A stretch of 45,964 nt of DNA from Prevotella pallens ATCC 700821 (GCF_000220255.1 NZ_GL982513.1:184219-230182), one strand, 5' to 3'. Positions 8,395 to 18,483 are shown, numbered from the stretch's first letter. Made by a program: numbers and translations. Notes: generated from the sequence alone by a model not told the origin.

Positions 8395-9303
8395 TTACAA
8401 CAAATGTGCCAACGATGAATATTTAATGATTGTATGCGACTGACTTAATAGGCGATAGAAAGCACGTGCAGAGTGTTTTATATAGCCATTTTTTAGAGTA
8501 TGAAGACAACCTTCCATGTCGGTATTTCCCATTTCGAGTGGTATTCCAACAAGTCCTTCCTCATTGTGTAAAGCAGCTTCGGCAAGAACTGTTACAAGTT
8601 TGCTCTGTCGCACCAGTTTTAGCAGAATATTTATATCGTTTATTTCTAACCGTATATTGATATTTTTTGCAGATTGTTCTGCAATATTTTCGAAAGCATT
8701 ACGGTTTTGCAATCCGTGTGCTGGCATTGCTACCTGGCAATCTTTTAAATCGTCTATGGTTATACTCTTACGCTTTGCAAGTGGGTGAGTTACACTCATT
8801 GCAGCCACAAGTTTATTATTAAAGAGTACATAGCTTTCCACTCTTTCGTTCTTTTCGGTAGGCTTAAATGCCAAAACAAAGTCTACTTCGTGTCGTTGTA
8901 GCATATCCATAAGTTCTGCCATTGTTTTATAAATAATATTTAGGCGAACACCCGGATAGCGTTTCATAAAATCAAGTACTGTTTCAGTAAGTAGTGGACT
9001 AAATGTAAACGTAACGCCAATGTTTAACTCTCCGGTTGCTAAATCCTTCAAGTCGTTCATTTTTTGTTGGCAAATGTCAGCATCAACAACTACTGTTTGT
9101 GCATATTCTACCAGCTTTTTTCCTGCTTCTGTTAGTGTTACTTCGTGGCTATTTCGTTCGAAAAGCGTAGAATCGAGTTCTGTTTCGAGTTGTTTTATTT
9201 GTTGCGACAGTGTGCTTTGAGTAACAAACAATGCTTTCGAAGCCTCCGAAAAGTTTAAGAGTTCTGCAACTTTTAAGAAGTAGCGTAGTTGTCTGAGTTC
9301 CAT
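8395..9303 (-). CDS. LysR-family transcriptional regulator
   Basis: The 302-residue protein has the N-terminal LysR winged helix (MELRQLRYFLKVAELLNFSE, then ALFVTQSTLSQQIKQLE with LFER and LTEAG, about residues 1-62) and a C-terminal periplasmic-binding-like effector domain (about 90-295; GELNIGVTFTFSPLL). The effector is unknown. It is the last gene of a minus-strand run, starting 17 bp after the second ThrE gene, so it is probably co-transcribed with the exporter rather than divergent from its target as is typical. Its stop codon is one base from the mobile element; whether the C-terminus was altered cannot be judged. Confidence 0.9.
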   Translation of the reverse strand: MELRQLRYFLKVAELLNFSEASKALFVTQSTLSQQIKQLETELDSTLFERNSHEVTLTEAGKKLVEYAQTVVVDADICQQKMNDLKDLATGELNIGVTFTFSPLLTETVLDFMKRYPGVRLNIIYKTMAELMDMLQRHEVDFVLAFKPTEKNERVESYVLFNNKLVAAMSVTHPLAKRKSITIDDLKDCQVAMPAHGLQNRNAFENIAEQSAKNINIRLEINDINILLKLVRQSKLVTVLAEAALHNEEGLVGIPLEMGNTDMEGCLHTLKNGYIKHSARAFYRLLSQSHTIIKYSSLAHLL

Positions 9304-9320
9304 TATTCTTATGTTCTTTG

Positions 9321-9818
9321 TTATTTGGCGTGCCTTGTTACAGTGAACGAAATCTTATTTAAAATGAATATAGGCATTGTTGCGCCTAACACCATTCCTA
9401 AGATATCGAACGCACAAGTAAAGCCATTCGATGTACAAAGATACAAATAATGGTTGAATAAATCTTCTTTCTCTGTAAATAAACACATTACCAGTCCTTC
9501 TATGGTGCGATAGGCATACATTCCAGGAATCATTGGTAATAATGATGGAAATGAGAATGTTTCGGGTGGACATTTGGCTCTTCGTGCCATAAGTACAGTT
9601 AAAAAGCCTATACTTAAAGCCGCAACGAAACTGGCAATAATTAGTCCGAAGTGATAGTAGCTGTTGTTCATAAGAACAAAACGTATAGCATGTCCAACAG
9701 CCGATATTACAAAACAGTATTTATAGGCATTATTTGGAGGATTACTAATGCTAGCAAAACCTATTCCGGCTAAGCCACCAAAGAAAGCATCTTGAAGTAT
9801 TGAGAGTAGAAAGTCCAT
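9321..9818 (-). CDS. Threonine/serine exporter family protein, ThrE C-terminal half (DUF3815 type)
   Basis: The 165-residue membrane protein has four to five hydrophobic segments and the motif set of the short ThrE half (GGLAGIGFASISNPP near residue 15, FSFPSLLPMIPGMYAYRTI near 90). In many bacteria the ThrE exporter is split into a long DUF1212-type and a short DUF3815-type gene. The long partner lies directly upstream with a 12-bp gap, so the two should work together in the inner membrane. Threonine/serine efflux is family knowledge, and the real substrate is not shown by the sequence. Confidence 0.88.
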   Translation of the reverse strand: MDFLLSILQDAFFGGLAGIGFASISNPPNNAYKYCFVISAVGHAIRFVLMNNSYYHFGLIIASFVAALSIGFLTVLMARRAKCPPETFSFPSLLPMIPGMYAYRTIEGLVMCLFTEKEDLFNHYLYLCTSNGFTCAFDILGMVLGATMPIFILNKISFTVTRHAK

Positions 9819-9830
9819 TTTGTTTGAGTG

Positions 9831-10616
9831 CTATGCTAATAGTTTGAGGTTCATAAGAAGAATACCTACCGACAAACCTACCGACAGGCAAAAGGTAAGA
9901 ATAATAGCATCCATAAATCGGCTATAAGCCACAAGATAATCGCCCCCCATAAGGTCGCTAATGCTATTAATATAAGGAATACCTGGAATTAAATAAAGAA
10001 CACATGTTCCAAGTGCTATTTCGGGTTTATTGCCTAAACCAAATATATAGCCAGAGGTAGCTATTACAGACGAGAAAAATGCGCAAATGAGAAAAACAAA
10101 CTTAACGTTTACACCATCTTCTAACAATAGCTGTTTAAGTTTAAAACCTACAAAAGTAGCTACAAACACTATTAACATAGCTGCAAGGTCGCCACCAAAA
10201 ACACGACAGAATGAAAGATTGGCAAGCGATGTAAGCAATAACACCAACCACTTGTTGGTGAAAGGTGCTTTGGTTATACTTTCGAGTGTTTTGTTTGCCT
10301 CTTCTAAATCAACGTGCCCATCAGCTATATTCCAACTTAATCGGCTCAAATAAGTATTTTTATAGAAGCTAATACCTGTGTGGGGTGCTCTTTTTATAAC
10401 CACTGACGATTGATTTGTGGTGGGATCGAATACCATAAGTTCCACACTTCCAGGCATAATAAGAAGTTGGCAAGTGATATTCCATTTTTTGGCTATACGA
10501 GCTACATTTTCTCTTATACGTGTACATGTAGCGCCACAGCCATAAAGCCATGCTGCATATTCAGCTATAAAGGTGCTTGTTTTATTTACTGGGAAGGTGG
10601 GGTGGCTATGCTTCAT
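9831..10616 (-). CDS. Threonine/serine exporter family protein, ThrE N-terminal half (DUF1212 type)
   Basis: The 261-residue protein has a soluble N-terminal domain (about 1-120) with the ThrE pattern FIAEYAAWLYGCGATCTRIR and QLLIMPGSVELMVFD, then five hydrophobic segments (about 122-260) including LIPGIPYINSISDLMGGDY. It is the long half of a split ThrE exporter and overlaps the upstream 53-residue membrane peptide gene by 11 bases, which points to translational coupling. The start ATG lies within the end of that small gene. Confidence 0.9.
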   Translation of the reverse strand: MKHSHPTFPVNKTSTFIAEYAAWLYGCGATCTRIRENVARIAKKWNITCQLLIMPGSVELMVFDPTTNQSSVVIKRAPHTGISFYKNTYLSRLSWNIADGHVDLEEANKTLESITKAPFTNKWLVLLLTSLANLSFCRVFGGDLAAMLIVFVATFVGFKLKQLLLEDGVNVKFVFLICAFFSSVIATSGYIFGLGNKPEIALGTCVLYLIPGIPYINSISDLMGGDYLVAYSRFMDAIILTFCLSVGLSVGILLMNLKLLA

Positions 10617-10767
10617 CTTCTGTTAAGTCGTATAATTCAAATTCATCGGTTACTTCAAATATTTTTTTGTCTCCACCTGCTGTACGGGCAGTAATAGCCA
10701 TACGCAAAACAAAAGCTACTAGAAGTAATACCATTAATGCACTCCAAATAATAATTTGACTACTCAT
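10606..10767 (-). CDS. Small single-pass membrane protein, first gene of the ThrE operon
   Basis: A 53-residue frame starts at ATG 10767-10765 and ends at TAG 10608-10606. It has one hydrophobic segment (about residues 4-22, IIIWSALMVLLLVAFVL), a basic stretch, then an acidic tail (FEVTDEFELYDLTEDEA). Its end overlaps the ThrE start by 11 bases. A good promoter lies 45 bp upstream, making this the leading gene of the transcription unit. No family was recognised. The topology and position suggest an accessory subunit or a coupled leader peptide for the exporter; that is inference. Confidence 0.6.
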   Translation of the reverse strand: MSSQIIIWSALMVLLLVAFVLRMAITARTAGGDKKIFEVTDEFELYDLTEDEA

Positions 10768-10811
10768 AAGTCTTTGATTTTTAAGTCTGTTAATTCTTTA
10801 TTTTTGTGTTG

Positions 10812-10842
10812 CAAAGATAGGCATTAATTCTTGGTCGTGCAA
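10812..10842 (-). promoter_or_regulatory. Promoter of the small-peptide/ThrE/lysR operon
   Basis: On the minus strand TATCTTTG (10812-10819) is preceded by TTG (10840-10842) with 20 bp between, matching the Bacteroides -33/-7 pattern. It lies about 45 bp before the start of the 53-residue gene. Confidence 0.6.
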
Positions 10843-11605
10843 CTATTTACAATGAGTTGTTTCGATAATGGTTATCGTAATATTATATTAAAAGTTTGTT
10901 GAATGGTGGAAAATATAGTAGTTGTGATAGATTTAAATCAAGCCAAAGCCTATTTTCAGGCACATAAAGTACACCTGTATCCCATTTTTTTGAGATAGCT
11001 GCATTCTATTTTTTGAAGCGTAGCTATAGATTATTAGGTCGGGAAATTGTCCAACAAAGTTGGCATGGTTCTTTTCAAGGTTCTTTCGGGAATTTGGAAT
11101 GATAAGGACAACTCTAACGTGAGAAAGAAACAAATACTTTCTGACAAGAAAAGTTTTGTGGTGTAAGAAACAAATCCCTTTTCATTCAATATTCCAGCTT
11201 TTCTATAACAAAGTAATTTCGCCGAAATTAAATTTCCTGTCACTGCCATCATCTAACCTTTATATCTAACTTACTGAATAACAGTGCATCTATGCGAAGT
11301 GTTAAATATGACAGCAAAACAAAATTAAAACTACCGTAGTAGTATACGTACATTTCTTTGAAAAGAGGAAGCAGTTATTTCCTCATCACAAGACATACAG
11401 ATTGTAGAATCTGGAATTTTTATCTCTTATGTTGAAGTACATCGTTCTGTGGTTTGTTTTATCACTCCACATATCAGAAGAACCGTTTTTTCATAAGCTT
11501 TCAAATGCTGTAAAGGTAGTAAATAAAAGCGTTACGTGAAGTTTTAGCCTACCAAATGTCCATTACACCACTAAAATATAACAATGCTACGATATAATAA
11601 ACCTA
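10843..11605. other. Gene-poor region, possibly a degenerate repeat
   Basis: About 760 bp lie between the ThrE operon promoter and the end of the tenI-like gene. Only short overlapping minus-strand frames of 66-72 codons occur (10933-11252), with no recognisable domain. They read like non-coding or decayed sequence of the kind often found dispersed in Prevotella genomes (weak recollection). No promoter, RNA gene or strong terminator was recognised. Confidence 0.35.
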
Positions 11606-12190
11606 TTAGAGTTTAACACATCGCTTAATATATTGTTCAAAAAATGGATCAGCAGTTCTTCGCCAAACATCGCCCAAAAGTGCTACTCCACCAAAGCCAT
11701 AACGCTTTATCCTATTGATATTGGCTGCGGTAATTCCGCCCAACGCAACCACTTTTTCATTGATAATGCCTTTCTGTTTTGCTTCGAAAAGAGCCTTTGG
11801 TGAGAAAGCAGAGGCGTATCCTTGTTTTGAAATGCTATTAAAAATAGGACTAAGAAAAACGTAATTGCAATGCTGCTTATAGGTTTCCACTTCGCTAAAT
11901 GTATGGCACGATTTCGAAACTGCACCTTTATAGTTTGGTGGCAGCACGTAGTTTCGGCGGTTTAAGTGTAGCCCATGCAATGTAAAGTGGGTAGCTAAAT
12001 TGAAATGGTCGTGTAGCACAAGGCGGTTATGGTAGACTGTGGGAATAGCTTCGATTAGTTTTGCCAATTCGTCGGCATTACTTTCGGGTTTCCGCAGGTG
12101 CACAAGGTCTACACCCCAATGTAGCAGTTGCGCGATAATGGTTGCCTCGTTAGAGACAAACTGTGGTTCGGTAATTACAATGAGATACAT
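11606..12190 (-). CDS. Thiamine phosphate synthase / TenI-family protein
   Basis: From Met at 12190 the protein has about 194 residues. The frame is open to 12304, but the upstream part is not TIM-barrel-like. The ThiE/TenI fold is visible in LVHLRKPESN near residue 30, LVLHDHFNLA near 57, GLHLNRRN near 72 and VVALGGITAANI near 148. It lacks the usual ThiE pyrophosphate-loop wording seen in the neighbouring thiE, so TenI (thiazole tautomerase) or a divergent second ThiE are both possible. In Bacteroides a tenI/thiE-like gene often ends the thi operon; here it is separated from thi4 by about 700 bp with a terminator and an unrelated small gene. Because the operon has THI4, whose product is already aromatic, a tautomerase would not be needed. 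Confidence 0.75.
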   Translation of the reverse strand: MYLIVITEPQFVSNEATIIAQLLHWGVDLVHLRKPESNADELAKLIEAIPTVYHNRLVLHDHFNLATHFTLHGLHLNRRNYVLPPNYKGAVSKSCHTFSEVETYKQHCNYVFLSPIFNSISKQGYASAFSPKALFEAKQKGIINEKVVALGGITAANINRIKRYGFGGVALLGDVWRRTADPFFEQYIKRCVKL

Positions 12191-12263
12191 CGTTTTGTTG
12201 TTTATCAAGCATTTTCTCTCGTAGACTATACATATTATATATATTAGTTGGTTTATTACATAC

Positions 12264-12300
12264 ATTGCTATTCTTTTACTAAGAATAAAAGAATAGCAAT
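12264..12300. repeat. Perfect 15-bp inverted repeat over the stop codon of the 98-residue gene
   Basis: Arms 12264-12278 and 12286-12300 are exact reverse complements (ATTGCTATTCTTTTA and TAAAAGAATAGCAAT) with a 7-base loop. They cover the last ten codons and the TAG of the small membrane protein. No T-run follows on either strand, so it is not a standard intrinsic terminator. Confidence 0.7.
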
Positions 12301-12564
12301 ACAAAACAAAATCATAGAAATGAATCTAACAACTGAAATCATGCGGAACAAAGAGTTACTATCATCTCTAAAGGTCTTATATAAAGTTATACTTTCAGTT
12401 ATCGTAATTGTTAATATTAGGACATACGACAAGACATAAAATATATTATATGATATCAATAAAAAGGCATTACCCTTATTATTATAAATAGATAGTAGTT
12501 TAGATAACGCCATAATAACGGTATTAATCTCTAAGAGAGATAGAACAATCTTATTTCCTTTCAT
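12268..12564 (-). CDS. Small hydrophobic membrane protein, unknown
   Basis: This 98-residue protein has a Lys-containing start (MKGNK), three long hydrophobic segments (about residues 6-22, 33-57 and 74-95) and a charged end (VKE). No family was recognised. It begins 8 bases after the end of an orphan coding fragment and ends 78 bases before the tenI-like start. Local sequence is more AT-rich than the thiamine genes around it, consistent with an insertion between thi4 and tenI. It could be an immunity-type or accessory membrane protein, but nothing here proves a role. Confidence 0.5.
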   Translation of the reverse strand: MKGNKIVLSLLEINTVIMALSKLLSIYNNKGNAFLLISYNIFYVLSYVLILTITITESITLYKTFRDDSNSLFRMISVVRFISMILFCIAILLFLVKE

Positions 12565-12572
12565 CAGGTTGA

Positions 12573-12743
12573 TTATTCATATTCTTTTTTAACAGTTTTC
12601 CAAAAGATAGTTGTTTTAGCTGCTAAACTATTAGTACCTTGTAATTCTTGTTTCATAGAAGCATCAAAGTTTGAGTCTATAATAACTTTATTGACATCTT
12701 GTTCACACTGTATTATATCCGTTTTTCTAATATTCCATAATTG
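12573..12743 (-). pseudogene. Orphan coding fragment upstream of the small membrane protein
   Basis: An open frame of 56 codons (from just after a stop at 12744-12746 to TAA at 12573-12575) reads like protein (DVNKVIIDSNFDASMKQE near its middle, ending FWKTVKKEYE). It has no start codon until Met at 12656, which would leave a 27-residue product. It may be the tail of a gene whose front was lost, or a very short gene. Function unknown. Confidence 0.3.
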
Positions 12744-12861
12744 TTAGTAATAATAAAATATCAGCGCAAAGTTAAATAAATAATATTTAAATAACAAAAT
12801 TTTGTTTTAGATTTTGAATAATCTTTCAATTGTTCTCCCATATACTAAGTGAACCAAATAG

Positions 12862-12895
12862 GTGGCAACGGTTGCTGTCGTGCAACCATTGCCAC
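12862..12895 (-). terminator. Stem-loop ending the thiamine operon
   Basis: A 14-bp stem with one mismatch (GTGGCAACGGTTGC at 12862-12875, GCAACCATTGCCAC at 12882-12895) and a 6-base loop lies 13 bases after the thi4 stop. The T-run is weak, but position and stability suit an operon end. Confidence 0.5.
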
Positions 12896-12907
12896 TCATT
12901 GATAATT

Positions 12908-13678
12908 CTATTTCAAACGATTGATAATGGCTTCTGCTACTTTTTTGCCAGAAAGGAGCATACCGCCAAAGATGGGTCCCATTCGTGGTGTACCACCAAC
13001 TGCCGACGATGCCATACCGCAAACATACAAACCAGGATATATTTCCTTTGTTCCTTCCACCACTTGTCGTTCGCCTTCCGCTACATCTAACGAGCGTTCG
13101 CCAATCACATCGCCTGTTGTTGTGTTAAGCTTTATGCCGTTTTTACGCGCAACCACTTGGCACATCTCACTATCGTGGCCAGTTCCGTCAATCACAAACT
13201 TAGCCATAATATTCAAAGGGTCTACGTGCAAACCTTCGCGAAGCACGGGAGTCCAGTTCACAACTACACCGCTTACAACATTGTTCTTAAACACAACGTC
13301 TTCAACAGAGTAACAATTAAATATAGTTGCACCTGCGTGTGTTGCTTTGTAGAGTAGAGCTGAGGTACATTCCAATGAGTCGGCAGTGTACAAACCATCT
13401 TCGTAAGGCTCGTAATTGATGTCGAAATCTCTAATTATATGTAGGGCTTCTTGCTGTATAACCAGCTGGTTGAACATCATAGCACCTCCCCACATACCAC
13501 CACCAGGCGATAGCTTGCGGTCGAAGAGCGCCACTTTTAGTCCTGCTTTTGCCATATAATAGGCGGCAGCAATTCCAGAAGGACCACCACCAACAATGGC
13601 AACATCGAGTTCGAGACATCGTTCCATCTTTGCAAAATAAGTACTGATAATTCCTTTAGACACTTTCTTTTCAATCAT
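12908..13678 (-). CDS. thi4: THI4-type thiazole synthase (sulfide-dependent, His variant)
   Basis: The 256-residue protein has a dinucleotide-binding GGGPSG (30-35), SPGGGMWGGAMMFNQLVI (57-74), a DGTGHDS segment (164-170) and a glycine-rich C-terminal RMGPIFGGMLLSG. This is the Thi4 family, which builds the thiazole adenylate from NAD and glycine. The sulfur-donor Cys of the yeast suicide enzyme (Cys205) aligns with the GLHVDPL stretch, where this protein has His151, as in the methanogen enzymes that use sulfide and turn over repeatedly. It is the fourth gene of the riboswitch-controlled operon, 23 bp after thiC. ThiG, ThiH, ThiS and ThiF are absent from the window, so THI4 appears to replace the usual bacterial thiazole route. 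A hydrolase releasing the thiazole phosphate from the adenylate is not seen nearby. Confidence 0.92.
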   Translation of the reverse strand: MIEKKVSKGIISTYFAKMERCLELDVAIVGGGPSGIAAAYYMAKAGLKVALFDRKLSPGGGMWGGAMMFNQLVIQQEALHIIRDFDINYEPYEDGLYTADSLECTSALLYKATHAGATIFNCYSVEDVVFKNNVVSGVVVNWTPVLREGLHVDPLNIMAKFVIDGTGHDSEMCQVVARKNGIKLNTTTGDVIGERSLDVAEGERQVVEGTKEIYPGLYVCGMASSAVGGTPRMGPIFGGMLLSGKKVAEAIINRLK

Positions 13679-13701
13679 AATCGTATTGTTTTAGTTTATT
13701 T

Positions 13702-15906
<2,205 letters not shown>

Positions 15907-15910
<4 letters not shown>

Positions 15911-16728
15911 CGTTTTATTAGTTTTTCAGGACAAAAGAAATGATTTACTGCTCCATGTCCGCTGCCTATGCACACGTCTGCACCTTCCTTTATAGCCTGC
16001 GATACATAGTTTTTTGCCATTGCAACAGCTTTTTCAAGTTCTAAACCACGCGCTAAGAATGCTGCAATAGCCGAAGAGAGGGTGCAACCTGTGCCATGTG
16101 TGTTAACAGAATCGATAGTCTCAGTTTCAAAGATTATTGGTTTGCTGTTGTCGGCAAAGTAGAGTCGGTCGGTTTTAGTAGCGCTTTCTATGTGTCCACC
16201 TTTTATTAATAGCGCCTTACAACCAAGGTTTAAGATTTTTATTGCAGCCTTGTCAATATCAGATATTGTTGCAATTGCGCATCGTGCTAAAGTCTCTGCT
16301 TCTGGAATGTTGGGTGTTAGTATAGTTGCCATAGGTAAAAGGCATTGGCAGAAGGTGTCTATAGCGTCTTCTTCTATAAGTTTTTTGCCAGATGTAGAAA
16401 CCATTACAGGGTCTATAACGAGTGGAACCGTCCTGTATTCAACCAATACCTGCGCAATAGTTTCGATATTCTTTGCACAACCAACCATACCTATTTTTAT
16501 AGCATTGGGACGCAAATCGGTGAGAACGGCACGTAACTGACTCTCTACAACTGTAGCTTCAACACTCTGAACACAGAACACTTGCTTTGTATTTTGTGCT
16601 GTAACAGCCGTAATAACCGAAGATGCGTAACACCCTAAAGCCGACATTGTTTTAATATCCGCCTGTATACCTGCTCCTCCACCACTGTCAGAGCCTGCTA
16701 TTGTGAGAGTTTTTACATAGTGCATCAT
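15907..16728 (-). CDS. thiD: Hydroxymethylpyrimidine/phosphomethylpyrimidine kinase ThiD
   Basis: The 273-residue ribokinase-like enzyme phosphorylates HMP-P to HMP-PP. Motifs: TIAGSDSGGGAGIQADIKT (9-27), ALGCYASSVITAVTAQNT, VIDPVMVSTSG near 127 and the anion-hole NTHGTGCTLSSAIA near 210. It is the first gene after the TPP riboswitch (aptamer end to start codon about 90 nt). Two adjacent ATG codons occur at the start; either may be used. The end is coupled to thiE by a 4-base overlap. Confidence 0.95.
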
Positions 16729-16819
16729 AAGCCATCAAAGTAACAAATGGTACTTTTCGGAAAACCAAAATATAGGGGGATACACTAAATTAAGGATAGA
16801 TAAACGCAAATGTCTATAT

Positions 16820-16903
16820 ATTCGCACTTCCTACGGCAGCATTACCTGCATCAGGTTATACGGGTATAATCTCAGCTCACTCAATAGAGTGGCACCCCCT
16901 TTT
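16820..16903 (-). promoter_or_regulatory. TPP (THI element) riboswitch
   Basis: The minus strand contains the conserved THI-box pieces in order: GGGGTGCC, GCTGAGA, ACCCGTATAACCTGATGCAG, GGTAATGCTGCCGTAGGAA and GTGCG. Two aptamer arms can be drawn by eye. A short hairpin (TTCGGTTTAACCGAA, minus strand) lies just 5' of it at about 16903-16917. No terminator is evident between aptamer and thiD, so control of translation initiation is more likely than attenuation (inference). Confidence 0.95.
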
Positions 16904-16930
16904 CGGTTAAACCGAAAGTTTATCTGTGTG

Positions 16931-16961
16931 CAAAGGTACGACAATGTTTACCAATAGCAAA
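16931..16961 (-). promoter_or_regulatory. Promoter of the thiamine operon
   Basis: On the minus strand TACCTTTG (16931-16938) matches the -7 consensus, with TTTTG-like sequence at about 16958-16961 some 19 bp upstream. It lies directly before the TPP riboswitch. Confidence 0.6.
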
Positions 16962-17009
16962 ATCAAACTCAAAGTTTTTATCCGTTTGTAATTTTTCTTT
17001 TGTTTTCCT

Positions 17010-17038
17010 TTTGGTTTATTAAAAATTGAGTAAATTTG
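17010..17038 (+). promoter_or_regulatory. Promoter of the cysteine desulfidase gene
   Basis: TTTG (17010-17013) and TAAATTTG (17031-17038) with 17 bp between fit the Bacteroidota promoter pattern. The start codon is 27 bp further on. Confidence 0.6.
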
Positions 17039-17065
17039 CACTCAAACAACTAATTCGTAACAGAA

Positions 17066-18364
17066 ATGCTTGAGAAAAACATACGCGAACAAATCATAGA
17101 TTTGATTCATCGACAGGTAGTTCCTGCCGTTGGCTGCACTGAGCCTATGGCTGTTGCACTCTGTACAGCACGTGCCACAGAGCTGTTAGGACAGAAACCA
17201 GAAAGAATTAAAGCCCTTTTATCTGCTAATATCTTAAAAAATGCAATGGGCGTTGGAATTCCTGGTACTGGAATGATAGGCTTACCAATTGCAATCTCTT
17301 TGGGAGCGCTTATTGGAAAGTCGGAATATCAGCTTGAGGTTATTAAAGATTTAACACCCGAATCGCTGGAAGAAGGTAAGCAATATGTAGCAGAAAACCA
17401 CATAGATATAAAATTAAAGAGTGGAATAAGCGAGAAATTGTATGTCGAAATAACCTGCGAAGCTGGCGAGAACAAAGCTACTGCCATAATTTCTAAAACC
17501 CATACAAACTTTGTGTACGAGGAAATGAATGGCAAAGTACTACTTAACAAACAAGTTGAGGCAGGAGATGGTACATCGGAAGATAACGACGACATTCAGC
17601 TAAATCTGAAATTGGTATGGGATTTTGCGACAACAACACCCATAAACGAGATTGATTTCATTTTAGAAGCTAAGCGTTACAATATGAATGCTGCCGAAGA
17701 AGCACTAAAAGGCAACTATGGACATTGCGTAGGAAAGACAATGGACCGACCAATAAGTCGTGGTTTGTTTGGTAATAGTATTTATTCGCACATTCTTTCT
17801 AAGACTGCATCAGCGTGCGATGCACGTATGGGCGGAGCAATGGTGCCTGTAATGAGCAACAGTGGGTCGGGAAATCAGGGCATTTGCGCCACCAATCCTG
17901 TTGTAGTGTTTGCTAAAGAGAATGGAAATACACCCGACGAATTGGTAAGAGCACTAACATTGAGCCATCTTACAGCTATTTATATTAAACAAAATCTTGG
18001 AACACTATCGGCACTTTGTGGTTGTATTGTGGCTTGTACAGGTTCGAGCTGCGGCATAACCTACTTGATGGGTGGCGACTATAACAACATTTGCTATTCT
18101 ATAAAGAATATGATTGCTAACCTTACGGGTATGGTTTGCGATGGTGCAAAGCCAAGTTGTGCTTTAAAAGTATCGTCTGGTGTATCTACTGCGGTACTTT
18201 CTGCAATGCTTTCTATGTCTAACCAACATGTAACGGAAGCAGAAGGTATTATTGATAAGGATATTGACCAATCTATTCGCAACCTTACTAGCTTAGGAAA
18301 ACATGCAATGAACGAGATGGATATTATGGTGTTGGATATTATGACACATAAAAACGGCTGCTAA
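17066..18364 (+). CDS. L-cysteine desulfidase family protein (UPF0597/CyuA)
   Basis: The 432-residue protein belongs to the UPF0597/serine dehydratase alpha-like family, whose studied members split L-cysteine to pyruvate, ammonia and sulfide using an iron-sulfur cluster. Visible marks are VGCTEPMAVALCTARA (about 22-37), SACDARMGGAMVPVMSNSGS (about 250), GICATNP and the Cys-rich LCGCIVACTGSSCGITYL near 320. It is transcribed divergently from the thiamine operon. Because the THI4 there is of the sulfide-using type, sulfide supply is an attractive link, but amino-acid catabolism is equally possible. A strong bidirectional terminator follows. Confidence 0.88.
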   Translation: MLEKNIREQIIDLIHRQVVPAVGCTEPMAVALCTARATELLGQKPERIKALLSANILKNAMGVGIPGTGMIGLPIAISLGALIGKSEYQLEVIKDLTPESLEEGKQYVAENHIDIKLKSGISEKLYVEITCEAGENKATAIISKTHTNFVYEEMNGKVLLNKQVEAGDGTSEDNDDIQLNLKLVWDFATTTPINEIDFILEAKRYNMNAAEEALKGNYGHCVGKTMDRPISRGLFGNSIYSHILSKTASACDARMGGAMVPVMSNSGSGNQGICATNPVVVFAKENGNTPDELVRALTLSHLTAIYIKQNLGTLSALCGCIVACTGSSCGITYLMGGDYNNICYSIKNMIANLTGMVCDGAKPSCALKVSSGVSTAVLSAMLSMSNQHVTEAEGIIDKDIDQSIRNLTSLGKHAMNEMDIMVLDIMTHKNGC

Positions 18365-18407
18365 AAATAGCTGTAATTAAAATACAATCCTACATTTTTA
18401 ACTATAC

Positions 18408-18445
18408 AAAAATGGTTCGCATATCGATTGATGCGAACCATTTTT
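18408..18445. terminator. Bidirectional terminator between the desulfidase and TonB receptor genes
   Basis: Perfect 15-bp arms (AAAAATGGTTCGCAT at 18408-18422 and its complement at 18431-18445) enclose an 8-base loop. A-run and T-run ends make it an intrinsic terminator in both directions between two convergent genes. Confidence 0.85.
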
Positions 18446-18483
18446 GCATTTTAAAATAGATATTCTGTTGTCTACACCTTTTA

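Noticed and set aside
5636..8398. True composite transposon with outer target duplication
   Set aside because: The duplication TTATT flanks copy 1 alone; the outer ends of the pair do not share a direct repeat.
12908..13678. General FAD-dependent oxidoreductase
   Set aside because: The full THI4 motif set and its place in a TPP-riboswitch operon identify a thiazole synthase.
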